From positions 23,182,190-23,246,189 of the forward strand of contig CM060463.1 in assembly GCA_030544235.1 (NCBI GenBank): DNA of 64,000 nucleotides. The letters run 5' to 3'. The notes beneath the pieces are model-generated. The model searched no databases. It had not been told where the DNA came from and was given only the letters and a program-made list of their open reading frames with translations. Shown here piece by piece: positions 27,101-36,429 of this stretch (positions are counted from its first letter, which is position 1; the number at the start of each line of letters is the position of its first letter). The DNA is from Lepturacanthus savala (taxonomy: Eukaryota; Chordata; Actinopteri; Scombriformes; Trichiuridae). The translations under genes were made by a program, and so were the position numbers.

Positions 27101-30100
27101 TTGGTTACATGAAATTCTGGAATGAATGATTTACACATCCATACACTACTGTTCAAAAGTTTGGGGTCACTTAGAAATTGTCTTATTTTTGAAAAAAAAA
27201 AACAAGAAGATATGAAGATAACTTTAAACTAATCATAAATACACTCTATACATTAATGTGGTAAATGACTATTCTAGCTGCAAATGTTTGTTTTTTGGTG
27301 TAATATCTACATAGGTGTATAGAGGCCCATTTCCAGCAACTATCACTCCAATGTTCTAATGGTACTGATGCTCATTGCATCAGAAGGCTAATGGATGATT
27401 AGAAAACCCTTGTACAATCATGTTAGCACAGTTGAAAACAGTTTAGCTGGTTAGAGAAGATATAAACCTGACCTTCCTTTTGATGAAAGCTTGTCAATGT
27501 CTTGACTATATTAACTATTCATTCACAAAAAAGTGACTTTTCATGGAAAATACAGAGTTTTCTGGGTGTCCCAAACTTCTGAACGGTAGTATACATCACT
27601 CTCACTTCTGAAATAAACTCTCCAGAACACTTCAGTCATTTAAAGACTATTTTAAGATTTTATTTTATGAAATCTTTTTTTTTTAGTGAATATCACAGCT
27701 CAGTAAGATTTGGTGTAATACCCATTAAAATCAGTTTCTGTTGTGTTCCTTTTAGCCAAAGCTTGTCCACCCTGACAGTCATTGAAGACTTCTTATCAAA
27801 GAGACCCATTCCAACAGGCACGGACTCCTCCGACGCTCCGAGCCAAAACTGGGTTCGCAACCTCAATTACTACAGTAAGTCATCCGAGCTGCATTCTGCC
27901 TCCAAACCTGCAACTCTGCAGAAAGTTCGGTCTTTATGACTGAAGCCTCTAAACTGATTGTCTTTATTGATTTTGCATCCCTGGCTTGCCACAGTTCTCT
28001 GATTTGCTCGTTTGTCCTGACATATTTACACTTGTGCGCGTGTCTGTCTAAAGGACTGGATGGGAGTACATCTGCCTCAGAGAGAGAGCGACTCATCAAT
28101 CAGTTTAACGACCCAGAGAACAACGCAGCCATGGTCTTTCTACTTTCAACCAGGTGTGCGTCTCGGCTTTAAATTCTTTCATCGTTCCTCACACTTTTCT
28201 CCCGCTCGCTGACAGGATGTCCCTCATATATCTCCTGTGTTTCTCTCAGAGCGGGCTGCTTGGGCGTAAATCTGATCGGAGCCAACCGTGTAGTCGTGTT
28301 CGACGCCTCCTGGAACCCGTGTCACGACGCCCAGGCCGTGTGCAGGGTGTACCGCTACGGTCAGAGAAAACCCTGCCACATCTACCGACTCGTCTGTGAC
28401 TACACCTTGGAGAAGAAGATCTATGACAGACAGGTTTCCAAACAGGGCATGTCTGGTAAGAGCAAAAGGCAATCACACCTCCTGTGATCTTGTCTCATGA
28501 AGCAGGATTGCAAATACCGTAAATTCTCTAATATAGGCCCGGCCTTTATTTACTCAAGTGCCTCGAGGTCCAGGCCTTTATTAAAACAAGGCCACAATTA
28601 GAGACAGGCCTCCATTTCTGTTTGAGCAAAACAGAATACCAGAAGAATGAAGAAAAACAAGATTTTGTGTCTATTTGAACCTATAAAATACAAGGTATAA
28701 AAAAAGGCTCGTTCAAACAGCTTACCACTCCAAAGTTTAACCATCCTTTAACAAAATTCCTACAATTCTATTTAATTCTCCTCATCATCATCTCTCGCTG
28801 TAATCTCCTCCTCACTTGTCCTGAGTGAGGAGGAGGAGTCCTGAGCCTCTACAAGCTCTGCAGCTGCCATGGTAACAACATTAGCCTACCAGTGATTTGT
28901 CTTTTGCAGCACATTTTCCCCTGTCGGCCAACGTACATGTCACATGACATGCTGCCATAGCCATGGCTCGTGCTCTTGTGGTTTTCTAATGAGCTAAACA
29001 GTCATGTCTGTATATTTTTGCCTTCAATTAGACATTTAAAAATGTTGGTTCTAATAAAAGGACCAGCCTGTATTAGAGACCAGTCTTTATTTACCCCAGC
29101 GAACAGTTAGAGACCCAGCTGCTAACGGAATACCAGCCTATATTAGGGAATTTACACTATCCCAGTTTTTTGAATAACTGCACTGACCCAGATCAACTTT
29201 TCCTTGAGTTCTTCCTCTAGATTTGGGAAGTTCTGGATTTCAACTCACAACAAGCCGATTTCTTGAGACAAGCACGAGTTACTTGTTACAAGTCCTTGAT
29301 TTTGAAAAATCACAAATGTTAAAATGTGTAACTTCAAAATTCTACAAAAACTTGTATTCCTTTTCTTTTTAAAGACCGAGTGGTTGATGACCTGAACCCA
29401 GCGCTAAACTTCACCCGGAAGGAAGTGGAGTCGCTGCTGCACTTTGTGGAGGAGGAGACTGAAACTGGCAGAACCAGCGTGGAATCCTGGGACGACATGG
29501 AGTCTGTATTATTCCAAGCCTGCCAGATGTATCCACACCTCATCACCAAGGTACAGTCAATAAGTGTTACTCCCATGCCTGGCATGTAAGGGGTCAACCT
29601 GCATATTTCCTGAAAAATACAATCAATCTGCATTTCAGCTGTTTTTCCCCTCTTTCCATTTGCGTCCATAGCAACCTTTCCATCACGAGTCTCTGCTAGT
29701 AGACCGGAAGGAGTCGAAATTGACCAAAGCAGAGAAGAGAGCCGCCAAGAAGAGCTATGAGGATGAGAAAAGAGCCTCTGTGCCCTATTCCCGCCCATCG
29801 TATGCCCCTTATTACCCAACCAGTGATCAGGCGCTCACAAACATCCCAGCATTCAACCAACGTGGCTGGTGGGTGTTAAACAGGACGTTCCTGCACTCAG
29901 TTGAGCTTTAGGGTGTCTCATTTTAATAGGTGCAGATGCAAATTGGAAGTTTTCCCTTTTTTTTCCCCATTTTTTTTTACCGTCTTCCTCCCAAATACAT
30001 AGTATAATCAACTGAATATGAATGCATGAAAAGAAACAAGATGTACATGGACTCTACCTTTTTATGTTAGAACAGAAATCTGGAAATTGGTAGTGAACTT

Positions 30101-30769
30101 CCATAATGGCTATAAAATAACTTAATTTTAAAAAGCAAATAAATAAAAATAACAATTCACCTGATGGATTGTTTTGAGGTTTTACGTGAACACGAGCTTC
30201 TCTTGTAGTACATTTCCAGCAGACGAGATGCTGCTGCTGAAGAGTGTGTATGTGTGTGATCATTTCACAAGTTCAGCTCACCTATTTCCAGGCGTGCTAT
30301 GGCACGGCCAGATGACAAGCCCGTGGCGAGTGTCAGGCCCATCCAGTCCACCCCGATCCCCATGATGCCTCGCCAGGTCGGCATGGGCATGGCTGGCTCC
30401 AGCTCTGCCGGCAGCCTGCCTGTCAACTTCCTGCAGAAGGCGGGAGTGCATATCCAGAGGATTGTCACCACCACTGGTAATTTATATGTTCAAGCTGTTA
30501 AATCATTGTGATTACCAATCCCAGCCCCAAAATATTCTGCTTTAAAATTATGTGAGCTTTTTTCTCTGTCAGTAGAAGACAAACTAATTGTTTATGCATG
30601 TGAAATAGAAAATTAAATGTGGGTGGACGGTTAATTTATAAACATCAACCTTTGTGCCTGAATCTACAGATATTGTAATTCCCGGAGCCAACAGCTCAAC
30701 AGATGTTCAAGCTCGAATTAGTGCAGGAGAGAGTATCCATGTAATCAGAGGATCCAAAGGTAGCTGCAG

Positions 30770-30811
<42 letters not shown>

Positions 30812-32669
30812 AATAATGTTGTGTAACCCTAAAAACTTGGTAGCAAATAGTTAAATCATTCTAAAAAGGTTATAAAAAATTAAAACCCCATGATATCAAC
30901 TAGTTTTATATTCTAGGTGAACTACTGTAAATATTTAAAACATTCCATGTGAATTTTGTTAAAGGTTCAAATGGACTTTCAAATGTGCACAACATGTAGA
31001 TTTTGAGAGACCTGATGGATGCTTTTAAAACTGTATTTTAAAAACTTTGTCTCTCATCTTGCCAGTTTGTCAAAAACATTGACCGTACATTCACATGCTG
31101 ATTTTTTTTTTTTTTTTTAAGTCTATTTTCTGCACACCAAGTATTTCATTTTGGTGACTCTTGATGTTTTCGCCACCTCAGGTACCTACATTAGAACGAA
31201 TGATGGCCGAATTTTTGCTATTCGGTCCGGAAAGATCAGTAGGCCACCAGTAGCTGCTTCAAGAGGTGTGTATTTTTTCATCCTGGTCCCTTGGTCATAG
31301 TTTTACATTACAATCATCCAAATAACTCCAACTTTTAAGACAGTGTTTTTGTGCTCCTCACTCCAAAATATGTGGATAAACCCTTTCATGGAATGAAGCA
31401 CTATTGTGGAAGTTAATCTGTTACAAGATTTACAAGACTGAACTTTTGCACTGAAATGTTTTATTTTATATATATATATACATTTTTTGCCTCTGAAATT
31501 AACTCATCACAAATTCAGTATCACAAATTCAAGTAATATGCATTTAATTTTGATTAGTTTCTAATAATATCTGGATGATAAGGATCGTCTTTTCAAATAA
31601 ATGACTCAGAAGCAGAGATACTGTAGCTGCCTCCTGACATTTAGCGACTGCATTTCTCTCCCCTCCAGAGACCCAGGGCTCCTTGATCCATCCAGTCAGC
31701 AACGGGTGTTCGTCCCCCGCTGAGCGGCAGCAACGTTCCCCCAACGGCGAGCAGCGACCTTCCTCTCCCTTAGGTTCTGAGATCCTCAGAGAGCTCAGCC
31801 ACTACACGGCGTCCACAGGAGACGCCACCGGCATCGGGAGCGAAATGCCGTCGCCGTCGGACACGTCAACCGCGCCACCAGCGGAGCTGGGCGGTTTGCA
31901 GAACAATCAGACTTCTGACCTCAGTAGGCAGCTCAGTGACGACCTCCTGACCTCGGCTCTGGAGATGCGAGGCACCAAACGCAAGAGCGCCGACAGCCAG
32001 GGAGGCAAACGCCCGTCGGCTGCAACGCATTTCTCCGGACTGTCCATGGGCTCCGGCGGGCTCAGTTTTCCTCCTGTGGGTCTGAACTCTTCCTCCCTTT
32101 TAGGGAACTTAGGGCACATGAGTCATACGCTTTTGATGGGGGGGAGCGGCGGGTCGTCATTCCTCCAGACGCCGGGACAGGCGCTGGCCGACTTGCAGAC
32201 CATGTTCCCTTCTGCAGGCTCAGAGTTGCTGCGACAGTCGGCCACGGGGAACGGACTGCTTCCCACGCCCTCCTCATCTGCCCTGCCCACCGCTTACTCC
32301 TCGGCTTCCACTACCATTCCCATGTCGTCGGCGCCCCCGGCGGCAACTTCCTCCTCCCTGGCTTCAGGCTCCCTGCCACCGTATTTGATGAACCCCAACA
32401 TGGCCGGCCTGCTTTCGTCGGGTTTCCCTCTCAACTACAGCCAGCCGTTGCTTTCTGAGCCGAGGATGTTCCCCACCCCGCTTCTCTCCGGTTCGGGGGG
32501 GTTCCCGGCGTCTAACCCTAGCTCCACCACGTCCAGCTTCCTCTCCCATTACAACAACCCCACCTCCAGCCTGCTGGGGGCGGCTCTGACCCAGCCCGAC
32601 AGACTCCAGAGCACAGAGAACGGCGGCAGTAGTTCCGACGACGACGTTATAGAGGTCACAGGACAGTAG
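18198..32669 (+). CDS. rad54l2: RAD54-like 2 / ARIP4, SNF2-family chromatin ATPase (21 coding exons)
   Basis: Nuclear DNA-dependent ATPase known as a steroid-receptor cofactor. Coding exons: 18198-18348, 18575-18887, 18968-19104, 19201-19341, 19434-19666, 19775-19957, 20052-20185, 20290-20486, 25077-25419, 25506-25683, 25809-26039, 26308-26426, 27756-27874, 28054-28153, 28250-28455, 29375-29550, 29672-29868, 30292-30476, 30670-30759, 31182-31265, 31669-32669. They sum to 1505 residues (human 1467) with all phases matching. The N-terminus is acidic, then Ser/Pro/Arg- and Lys/Ser-rich. Walker A GLGKT is at 358-362, Walker B DEGH at 513-516, motif III LTGYPLQNN follows, and motif VI RVYRYGQ is at 892-898. 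The last exon encodes a Ser/Pro/Gly-rich tail ending DDDVIEVTGQ. The 4.6-kb intron after residue 496 is inflated by a LINE. The start is chosen by similarity to human MSDE and the upstream splice acceptor. Confidence 0.96.
20551..20984. mobile_element. Miniature DNA element with TAGCCTGG ends
   Basis: Begins TAGCCTGGCTAACACC and ends GGGTATACCCAGGCTA; the outer 8 bp are perfect inverted repeats. A 13-bp perfect hairpin (arms 20566-20578 and 20589-20601) lies just inside the left end. No coding capacity. It sits in the long rad54l2 intron and directly abuts the LINE target duplication. Superfamily not assigned. Confidence 0.55.
20996..24356 (-). mobile_element. Full-length non-LTR retrotransposon (APE-type LINE) with 11-bp target duplication
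   Basis: A 3361-bp element antisense to rad54l2. It is flanked by identical 11-bp repeats CACTATTTGTC at 20985-20995 and 24357-24367. The 5' end (minus strand) has a short GC-rich leader of about 160 bp. The 3' end is a short GACAAGACGAGACAA-type repeat instead of poly(A). The matching duplications show that this copy inserted whole. A single-ORF element of the I/Nimb or RTE-like group is likely; clade not settled. Confidence 0.92.
21020..24199 (-). CDS. LINE ORF: endonuclease-reverse transcriptase, intact, 1059 codons
   Basis: Single uninterrupted frame. The N-terminal part is Gly/Pro/Arg-rich. An exonuclease-endonuclease-phosphatase (APE) domain follows, with LALGTWNVTSL, GDFNAHVG and the STDHHLVVSWL histidine motif. 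The reverse transcriptase has NYRGITLLS, CGFRPGRGTVDQLYTL, FVDLEKAFDRVPR, GLRQGCPLSPILF and the catalytic FADDLVLL box (Phe in place of the usual Tyr). The C-terminal region (RSQLRWLGHLVRMPPGRLPG) is typical of this fish LINE group. No stop or frameshift is present, so the protein could be functional. It is unrelated to the host gene and is on its antisense strand. Confidence 0.92.
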   Translation of the reverse strand: MMRKNIGPALTLPGCGLPGPPSGARPGGGARVRAPGGRAFAHGVRPGLARSGDVGPPPHGLTTRGGGHRGTMRRELGGSRRRGPWRSDPRLQKLALGTWNVTSLAGKEPELVREVERYRLDIVGLASTHSVGSGTSFLERGWILYHSGVAPGERRRAGVGMLVSPRLGAFTLGFTPVDERVASLRLRVGGRVLTVVCAYAPNDSSEYPPFLESLDGVLEGAPSGDSIVLLGDFNAHVGNDSVTWRGVIGRNGPPDLNPNGVSLLDFCARHGLSITNTMFRHRGVHMCTWHQDTLGRSSMIDFVVVSSDLRPHVLDTRVKRGAELSTDHHLVVSWLRWWGKRPVRPGRPKRSVRVCWERLDESPVRRNFNSHLRESFTHVPGEAGDIESEWTLFRASIVEAADRSCGRKVVGACRGGNPRTRWWTPAVRDAVKLKKESYRTFLACGSPEAADGYRRAKRIAASVVAEAKTRAWEEFGEAMEKDFRTASRKFWTTIRRLRRGKRRTVDTVFSGDGVLLTSTRDVLDRWGEYFEDLLNPTSTSSVEEAESGGSVVDSPISGAEIAEVVKKLLGGKAPGVDEIRPEFLKALDVVGLSWLTRLCNIAWTSGAVPLDWQTGVVVPLYKRGDQRVCSNYRGITLLSLPGKVYSGVLERRVRKIVEPRIQEEQCGFRPGRGTVDQLYTLSRVLEGAWEFAQPVYMCFVDLEKAFDRVPRAVLWGVLREYGVPDPLTRAVRSLYSRCQSLVRIAGNKTNLFPVGVGLRQGCPLSPILFITFMDRISRRSQGVEGLRFGGLRIGSLLFADDLVLLASSSHDLQLSLEQSAAECEAAGMKISTSKSEAMVLDRKRVECRLQVGDEILPQVEEFKYLGVLFTSGGRMEREIDRRIGAASAVMRALHRSVVVKKELSRKAKLLIYQSVYVPTLTYGHELWVVTERTRSRIQAAEMGFLHRVAGLSLRDRVRSSVIREELRVEPLLLHIERSQLRWLGHLVRMPPGRLPGEVFRAHPSGRRPRGRPRTRWRDYVSRVVWERLGVPPEELEEVAGEREVWASLLKLLPPRPDYG
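24748..24979. mobile_element. hAT-like miniature element
   Basis: Left end CAGTGGCTCTTAAACTTTTT and right end CACTTTGAGAACTACAG are imperfect inverted repeats of the CAGTGGTTCTCAAA type, related to the element at 11268-11570. Non-coding, in the long rad54l2 intron shortly before the exon at 25077. Confidence 0.55.
27071..27115. repeat. Perfect 18-bp snap-back palindrome
   Basis: Arms ATTTCATGTAACCAACTA (27071-27088) and TAGTTGGTTACATGAAAT (27098-27115) are exact reverse complements around a 9-base loop. It lies 28 bp from a Tc1-like miniature element, but the arms are not that element's terminal repeats. Confidence 0.85.
27144..27591. mobile_element. Tc1/mariner-like miniature element, copy 2
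   Basis: Left end CACTACTGTTCAAAAGTTTG is preceded by TA; right end CCCAAACTTCTGAACGGTAG closes the inverted repeat. Same family as 13433-13759 but longer in the middle. It shares the internal words AGAGGCCCATTTCCAGCAAC and GCATCAGAAGGCT with copy 1. Confidence 0.8.
28515..29155. mobile_element. Non-autonomous DNA element with GTAAATTC ends
   Basis: Left CCGTAAATTCTCTAATATAG and right CTATATTAGGGAATTTAC form an inverted repeat of about 20 bp. The interior has GGCCTTTATT-type repeats and a GAGGAGGAGG stretch that might be a decayed transposase tail. It lies in the rad54l2 intron before exon 29375. Superfamily not assigned. Confidence 0.55.
30770..30808 (+). repeat. (CA)n microsatellite next to a 5' splice site
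   Basis: About 19 CA units starting about 10 bp after the donor of the rad54l2 exon at 30670-30759. Confidence 0.9.
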
Positions 32670-34274
32670 AGACTTACTGAGAAGCAGTTTCACACACACG
32701 TCATGGTAAACCTGGACGACGTTGGGGATGGGAATGATCACATGTTAACTTTGACTTAATCGACTAAATAAATTCTGTTGCAGTAACACTGCATTGTTAT
32801 AATTTAAACACACAAGTGTATCAGAAAGCGAAAAGTGACTTGACAATTAGAAAAATTAAATAAAAAATAAAAAGTCCATATAAATCCCAGAAAGATTTAA
32901 TGTGAATGAGATTTTTTTAGGCTATTTAAACAGTTTGTTGTTCACTTATCAGTGAAATAAACTGCATTCCCATTCCTAATGCTTACATACAGAGAGAGAG
33001 AGACTCTCGCCTGCCACATGCAAATGAGAGCATCAACTTGTACCTTAATGACTTCACAAAGTCAGAGTAACAAAATCCTTATGCTGAATAACCCCAGACT
33101 TCAGCTGGAGCAGCAGAGCAGCGGGGGGACATGCGGCTGTCGTCCGGGGACCAGCTGAATCCTGCGGGGGCTTTGGAAGCACAGCCTCTTCTGCTCCGTT
33201 TTAAAGCAACGCCCTGCACCGTCATGGCCGCGCTGTTCCCTTTTATCCCCCCTCCGTGTTCAGGCAGGAAAAATAGACGCAAACCGCTCGGTGTCGGATT
33301 TTCTCCTGATATATTGCTGCGAAAGGCAGAATTCGACTTGTCACCGGCTGAACACGAACTGATTGCGGTTCTTTTTTTTTTTCAGCAAATTCTCCTCAAC
33401 TGGTCAAACTGTAAAGCTTTATACCACAAACAAACCAACAACGAAACAACTTGATTTGTGTTTATGACAATATATTCAGAGAAAATCCTTCTGAAATTTT
33501 AGGCTTTCGGAGCATATTTTAGTCTTTAGTAATTTGATAGACATTGTAGCATCCCCTGTTGAAAGGATATTACGTGTGATACTATATCTGAATATGTTGA
33601 TACTTTGTAAATAGCCGTTATTATCATTGTTTATATTGCAAGTGGATACTGTGCAGTGTGTAGATTTTGGTCGTAGGGAGGTTATTACAGTGACTATCAT
33701 TGCGACGAAACGCGCCCTTGCATTTACGCTGGGGGGAAAACAAATTTACGTTCAACAACTTCAATTTCTTTTTTGTTTTTTTGGTTCCTTAAAACTAAAC
33801 TGAATGTACTTTCATGCTAGCCTTTGATAACACGGGCTGGGACATGGAGTCAGACTGTGTTCTTTCATTTCTAGCCTTAAATAACACAAAGGGGTCTTGA
33901 GTGTTAGCACTTATCTTAGTACGTCCCGGTTACGATATGTGTTGGCAGGAACTACTGAGCATTTAGACAGTCGGTGTCAAACTCAAAAGAAGTGTGAAAG
34001 CCGCAGAAGCTTCTCATCTGCCCTTTTTTGTTGTAGGTTTCTACTGAAGCGTCTCCCGCCATCTGTCCATGCGTCATCGCCCGGTCAGCGTTCAGCCCAC
34101 GTGCAGTTTCAGTCATTTCTTCTTTTTATTATTTTCAAAGCCTTGCTGAGAACAAACATTACCTTAAAACTGTAGAAACCATCGCATCAGTGCAGCCTGA
34201 GTGTAGAATACCTTAAGTCAATGTAGCTACCAGAACCATCAGAGCAGATGTTAGAAAATCTTAATTCCAACCAC

Positions 34275-34375
34275 CAGTGGCTGCGGCGGAAGCGGGTCAC
34301 GTGGTGCGGTGGCCTTAGCCAATCGGACAGCGCCACCCTGTGGTCGCTTCCCGCAGAGGTGGGTGTTGCGTTCAA
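34275..34375. promoter_or_regulatory. GC-rich near-palindrome with ETS, E-box and CCAAT words
   Basis: Contains CGGAAG (34287-34292), CACGTG (34298-34303) and CCAAT (34319-34323) within 40 bp. The flanks CTGCGGCGGAAGCGGGT and CGCTTCCCGCAG are roughly inverted. It may be a promoter or distal element inside the rad54l2 3' UTR, or the remains of a fold-back repeat. No transcript can be deduced. Confidence 0.35.
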
Positions 34376-35137
34376 GTAGCTTCTGTCAGTGTCGGCGCCT
34401 GCGTTGCTTCGGGTAGTTTAGGTCTGCTGTTCTCTGTAGCCTTGTGTTTCTGTGTTGTGATGACACCTCAAGGTATTTAGATTTAGTGGAGTACTCTTAG
34501 TTAATAAATAGGCAATCCCCCCCATGTTTTTTTATTAGCCTTTAGAAAACACTGCATAGCCTGAGATGACACATCATTCCCTGTAGTGTTTCATTTTTTG
34601 TAGAGATGTTCTCTTGTGGGACCTTTTGACTCCACAGCTGAGTACTGTCCACATATATTTTCTTTGCTACTGGCTCCTTTTTCGTTTCTCTCGTGGACGT
34701 CTTTAGTTTTCATAAGACTTGTCTTGGGAAGTTTGATAAATTATCATATCTGCTTGTGGACTGCACAAGCAACATCATAATTAATTTTCAGACTTCTCAA
34801 TTAGTCTGAAACACTTGTATCTTGGGAATCATCCGTTTATATAAAGTAAAAAAAAAAAACTGTCTGCCATTTCTTGTCAACTACACATTTTTTTTGTTCA
34901 TTTTTTAAAAATGTTTTTATAACTTCTTATTGGTGTACACCCACCTGGCGGTAGTTTCCCTTATTTCAATGTGTCTGAAATTTATTTATTTATGATGGAA
35001 AATATATTGTTTTTTTTGTAATTACGTTTTTTAACCTTTTGTTCACTTTGACCCATTGACGGCTGATCCAGTAAGAATTTCGTACATGCAGCCCTGATCG
35101 AAGCAGAATATGACTGTGTTATCTATGTTATTTTAAC

Positions 35138-35143
35138 AATAAA
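35138..35143 (+). terminator. rad54l2: Polyadenylation signal of rad54l2
   Basis: Canonical AATAAA followed within about 30 bp by T-rich sequence. It is the last plus-strand signal before the convergent gene cyb561d2. Confidence 0.55.
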
Positions 35144-35716
35144 ACACTCTTCAAATTGCAGTGTGAATCCTTCGCAATTATTATTTTTTTTATTTTATTA
35201 ATTTTAACAAATTGTTAGTGCGATATACGCTATGTTTATTCAAGCATGTGGATGAATCAATTCTGAAAGGCAGCATCAATATTTAAAAAAGCAGCGTAAC
35301 AAGTGACATGATACAAAAGAAAATGAAGAAAGTCTGGGGCAAAAACAAAATGGTAAAGAATGCTCAAACTTTTATATTCAGTCAGTGTCTTTCTATACCC
35401 GCGTATTGCTCATTGGGGTCACTGGGAACCTTTTATATTAATTTTAAGAATAAATTATTTTTAACTGGTCCACCACTTTGATCCAATGAGAAAAAATGAA
35501 ATACCTCAACAAAAAATGGAACGAGAGACAAGACATCCACAGTCCCCTGAGGATTAAAATTAACAGATTTGTGATCTAACTTTCTCTGCCATCATGAGGT
35601 TCACATTTATGGTGCAGAGTGAAATGGCAACAACTATTAAATAGATACCCATGAACCCACACCCACAATACCAGAAAACATATAGAGGACATGTCCTCGT
35701 GTTAGCTGCAGACATA

Positions 35717-36231
35717 CAGCTCTGGAAAAAAAATAAGAGACCACTGCATTTTTTTTTTCTGAAATCAGCATCTCTACATGTATTCCAGCCATTCCATTCC
35801 AACGTCTGTTGAATTCCAACACATGAACACCTCAATCTGCTTAAAGAGGTACCGGGAGTGGAATAAAGTCATTTAAAAACAATGGTAAAGAGCATGACAA
35901 GACGCATAAAAGCTGTGATTAAAAATAAGGGTTATTGCACCAAATATATACAATAACTCTTAATTAGTATTATATTGTTTTAAACATGAATTTGATCTTG
36001 TTTCTTTGCATTGTTTGAGGTCTGAAAACATTTTTATCTTTTTTATTTCGACCATTTGTCATCTTCTGCAAATAAATGCACGGTATATTTTTATTTGGAA
36101 TTTGGGTGAAATGTCAGTAGTTTATTTACTCAAACAAAAATGGTAATAATAATAATAGTAAAATAAGAAAAACTGATATGAGTTTTGCATGATAATTTTG
36201 CAGTGGTCTCTTATTTTTTTTTCCAGAGCTG
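35717..36231. mobile_element. Tc1-like miniature element flanked by TA
   Basis: 515 bp. Ends CAGCTCTGGAAAAAAAATAA and TTATTTTTTTTTCCAGAGCTG are inverted repeats that continue with AGAGACCACTGCA and TGCAGTGGTCTC. TA dinucleotides at 35715-35716 and 36232-36233 give the TA target duplication of the Tc1/mariner group. No transposase remains. It lies just downstream of the cyb561d2 stop codon on the minus strand. Confidence 0.9.
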
Positions 36232-36429
36232 TATAAAAAGCAACAAAAGAGAGTATTTCATTATCCACATTTGATAGTGTTATTTGAAACGATTCATAGA
36301 GGTTGCAGATCATTTTCCTTTGGACTTTCATGCAATGACAGCTTGTAACGAAAAAAATAAATTCTCTAGCTAGACCATAGGCAAGTCCCCAGTGATGGCT
36401 TTGTTGAAATATCCATATTGTAGCCTTGG

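Larger units (their letters stand above)
26427..27755 (+). other. rad54l2 intron with palindrome and Tc1-like miniature element
   Basis: Between exons at 26308-26426 and 27756-27874. It contains an unexplained stretch with a 90-codon Lys-rich frame (26731-27000) that I do not recognise and do not call as a gene, the palindrome at 27071-27115, and the miniature element at 27144-27591. Confidence 0.6.
32670..35160 (+). other. rad54l2: rad54l2 3' untranslated region
   Basis: Runs from the stop at 32667-32669 to a canonical AATAAA at 35138-35143. About 2.5 kb, long but usual for this gene family. No other gene is visible. It contains a promoter-like near-palindrome at 34275-34375. Confidence 0.65.

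Noticed and set aside
33131..33454. 107-codon frame after rad54l2
   Set aside because: It lies inside the long 3' UTR, has no similarity and no splice support.
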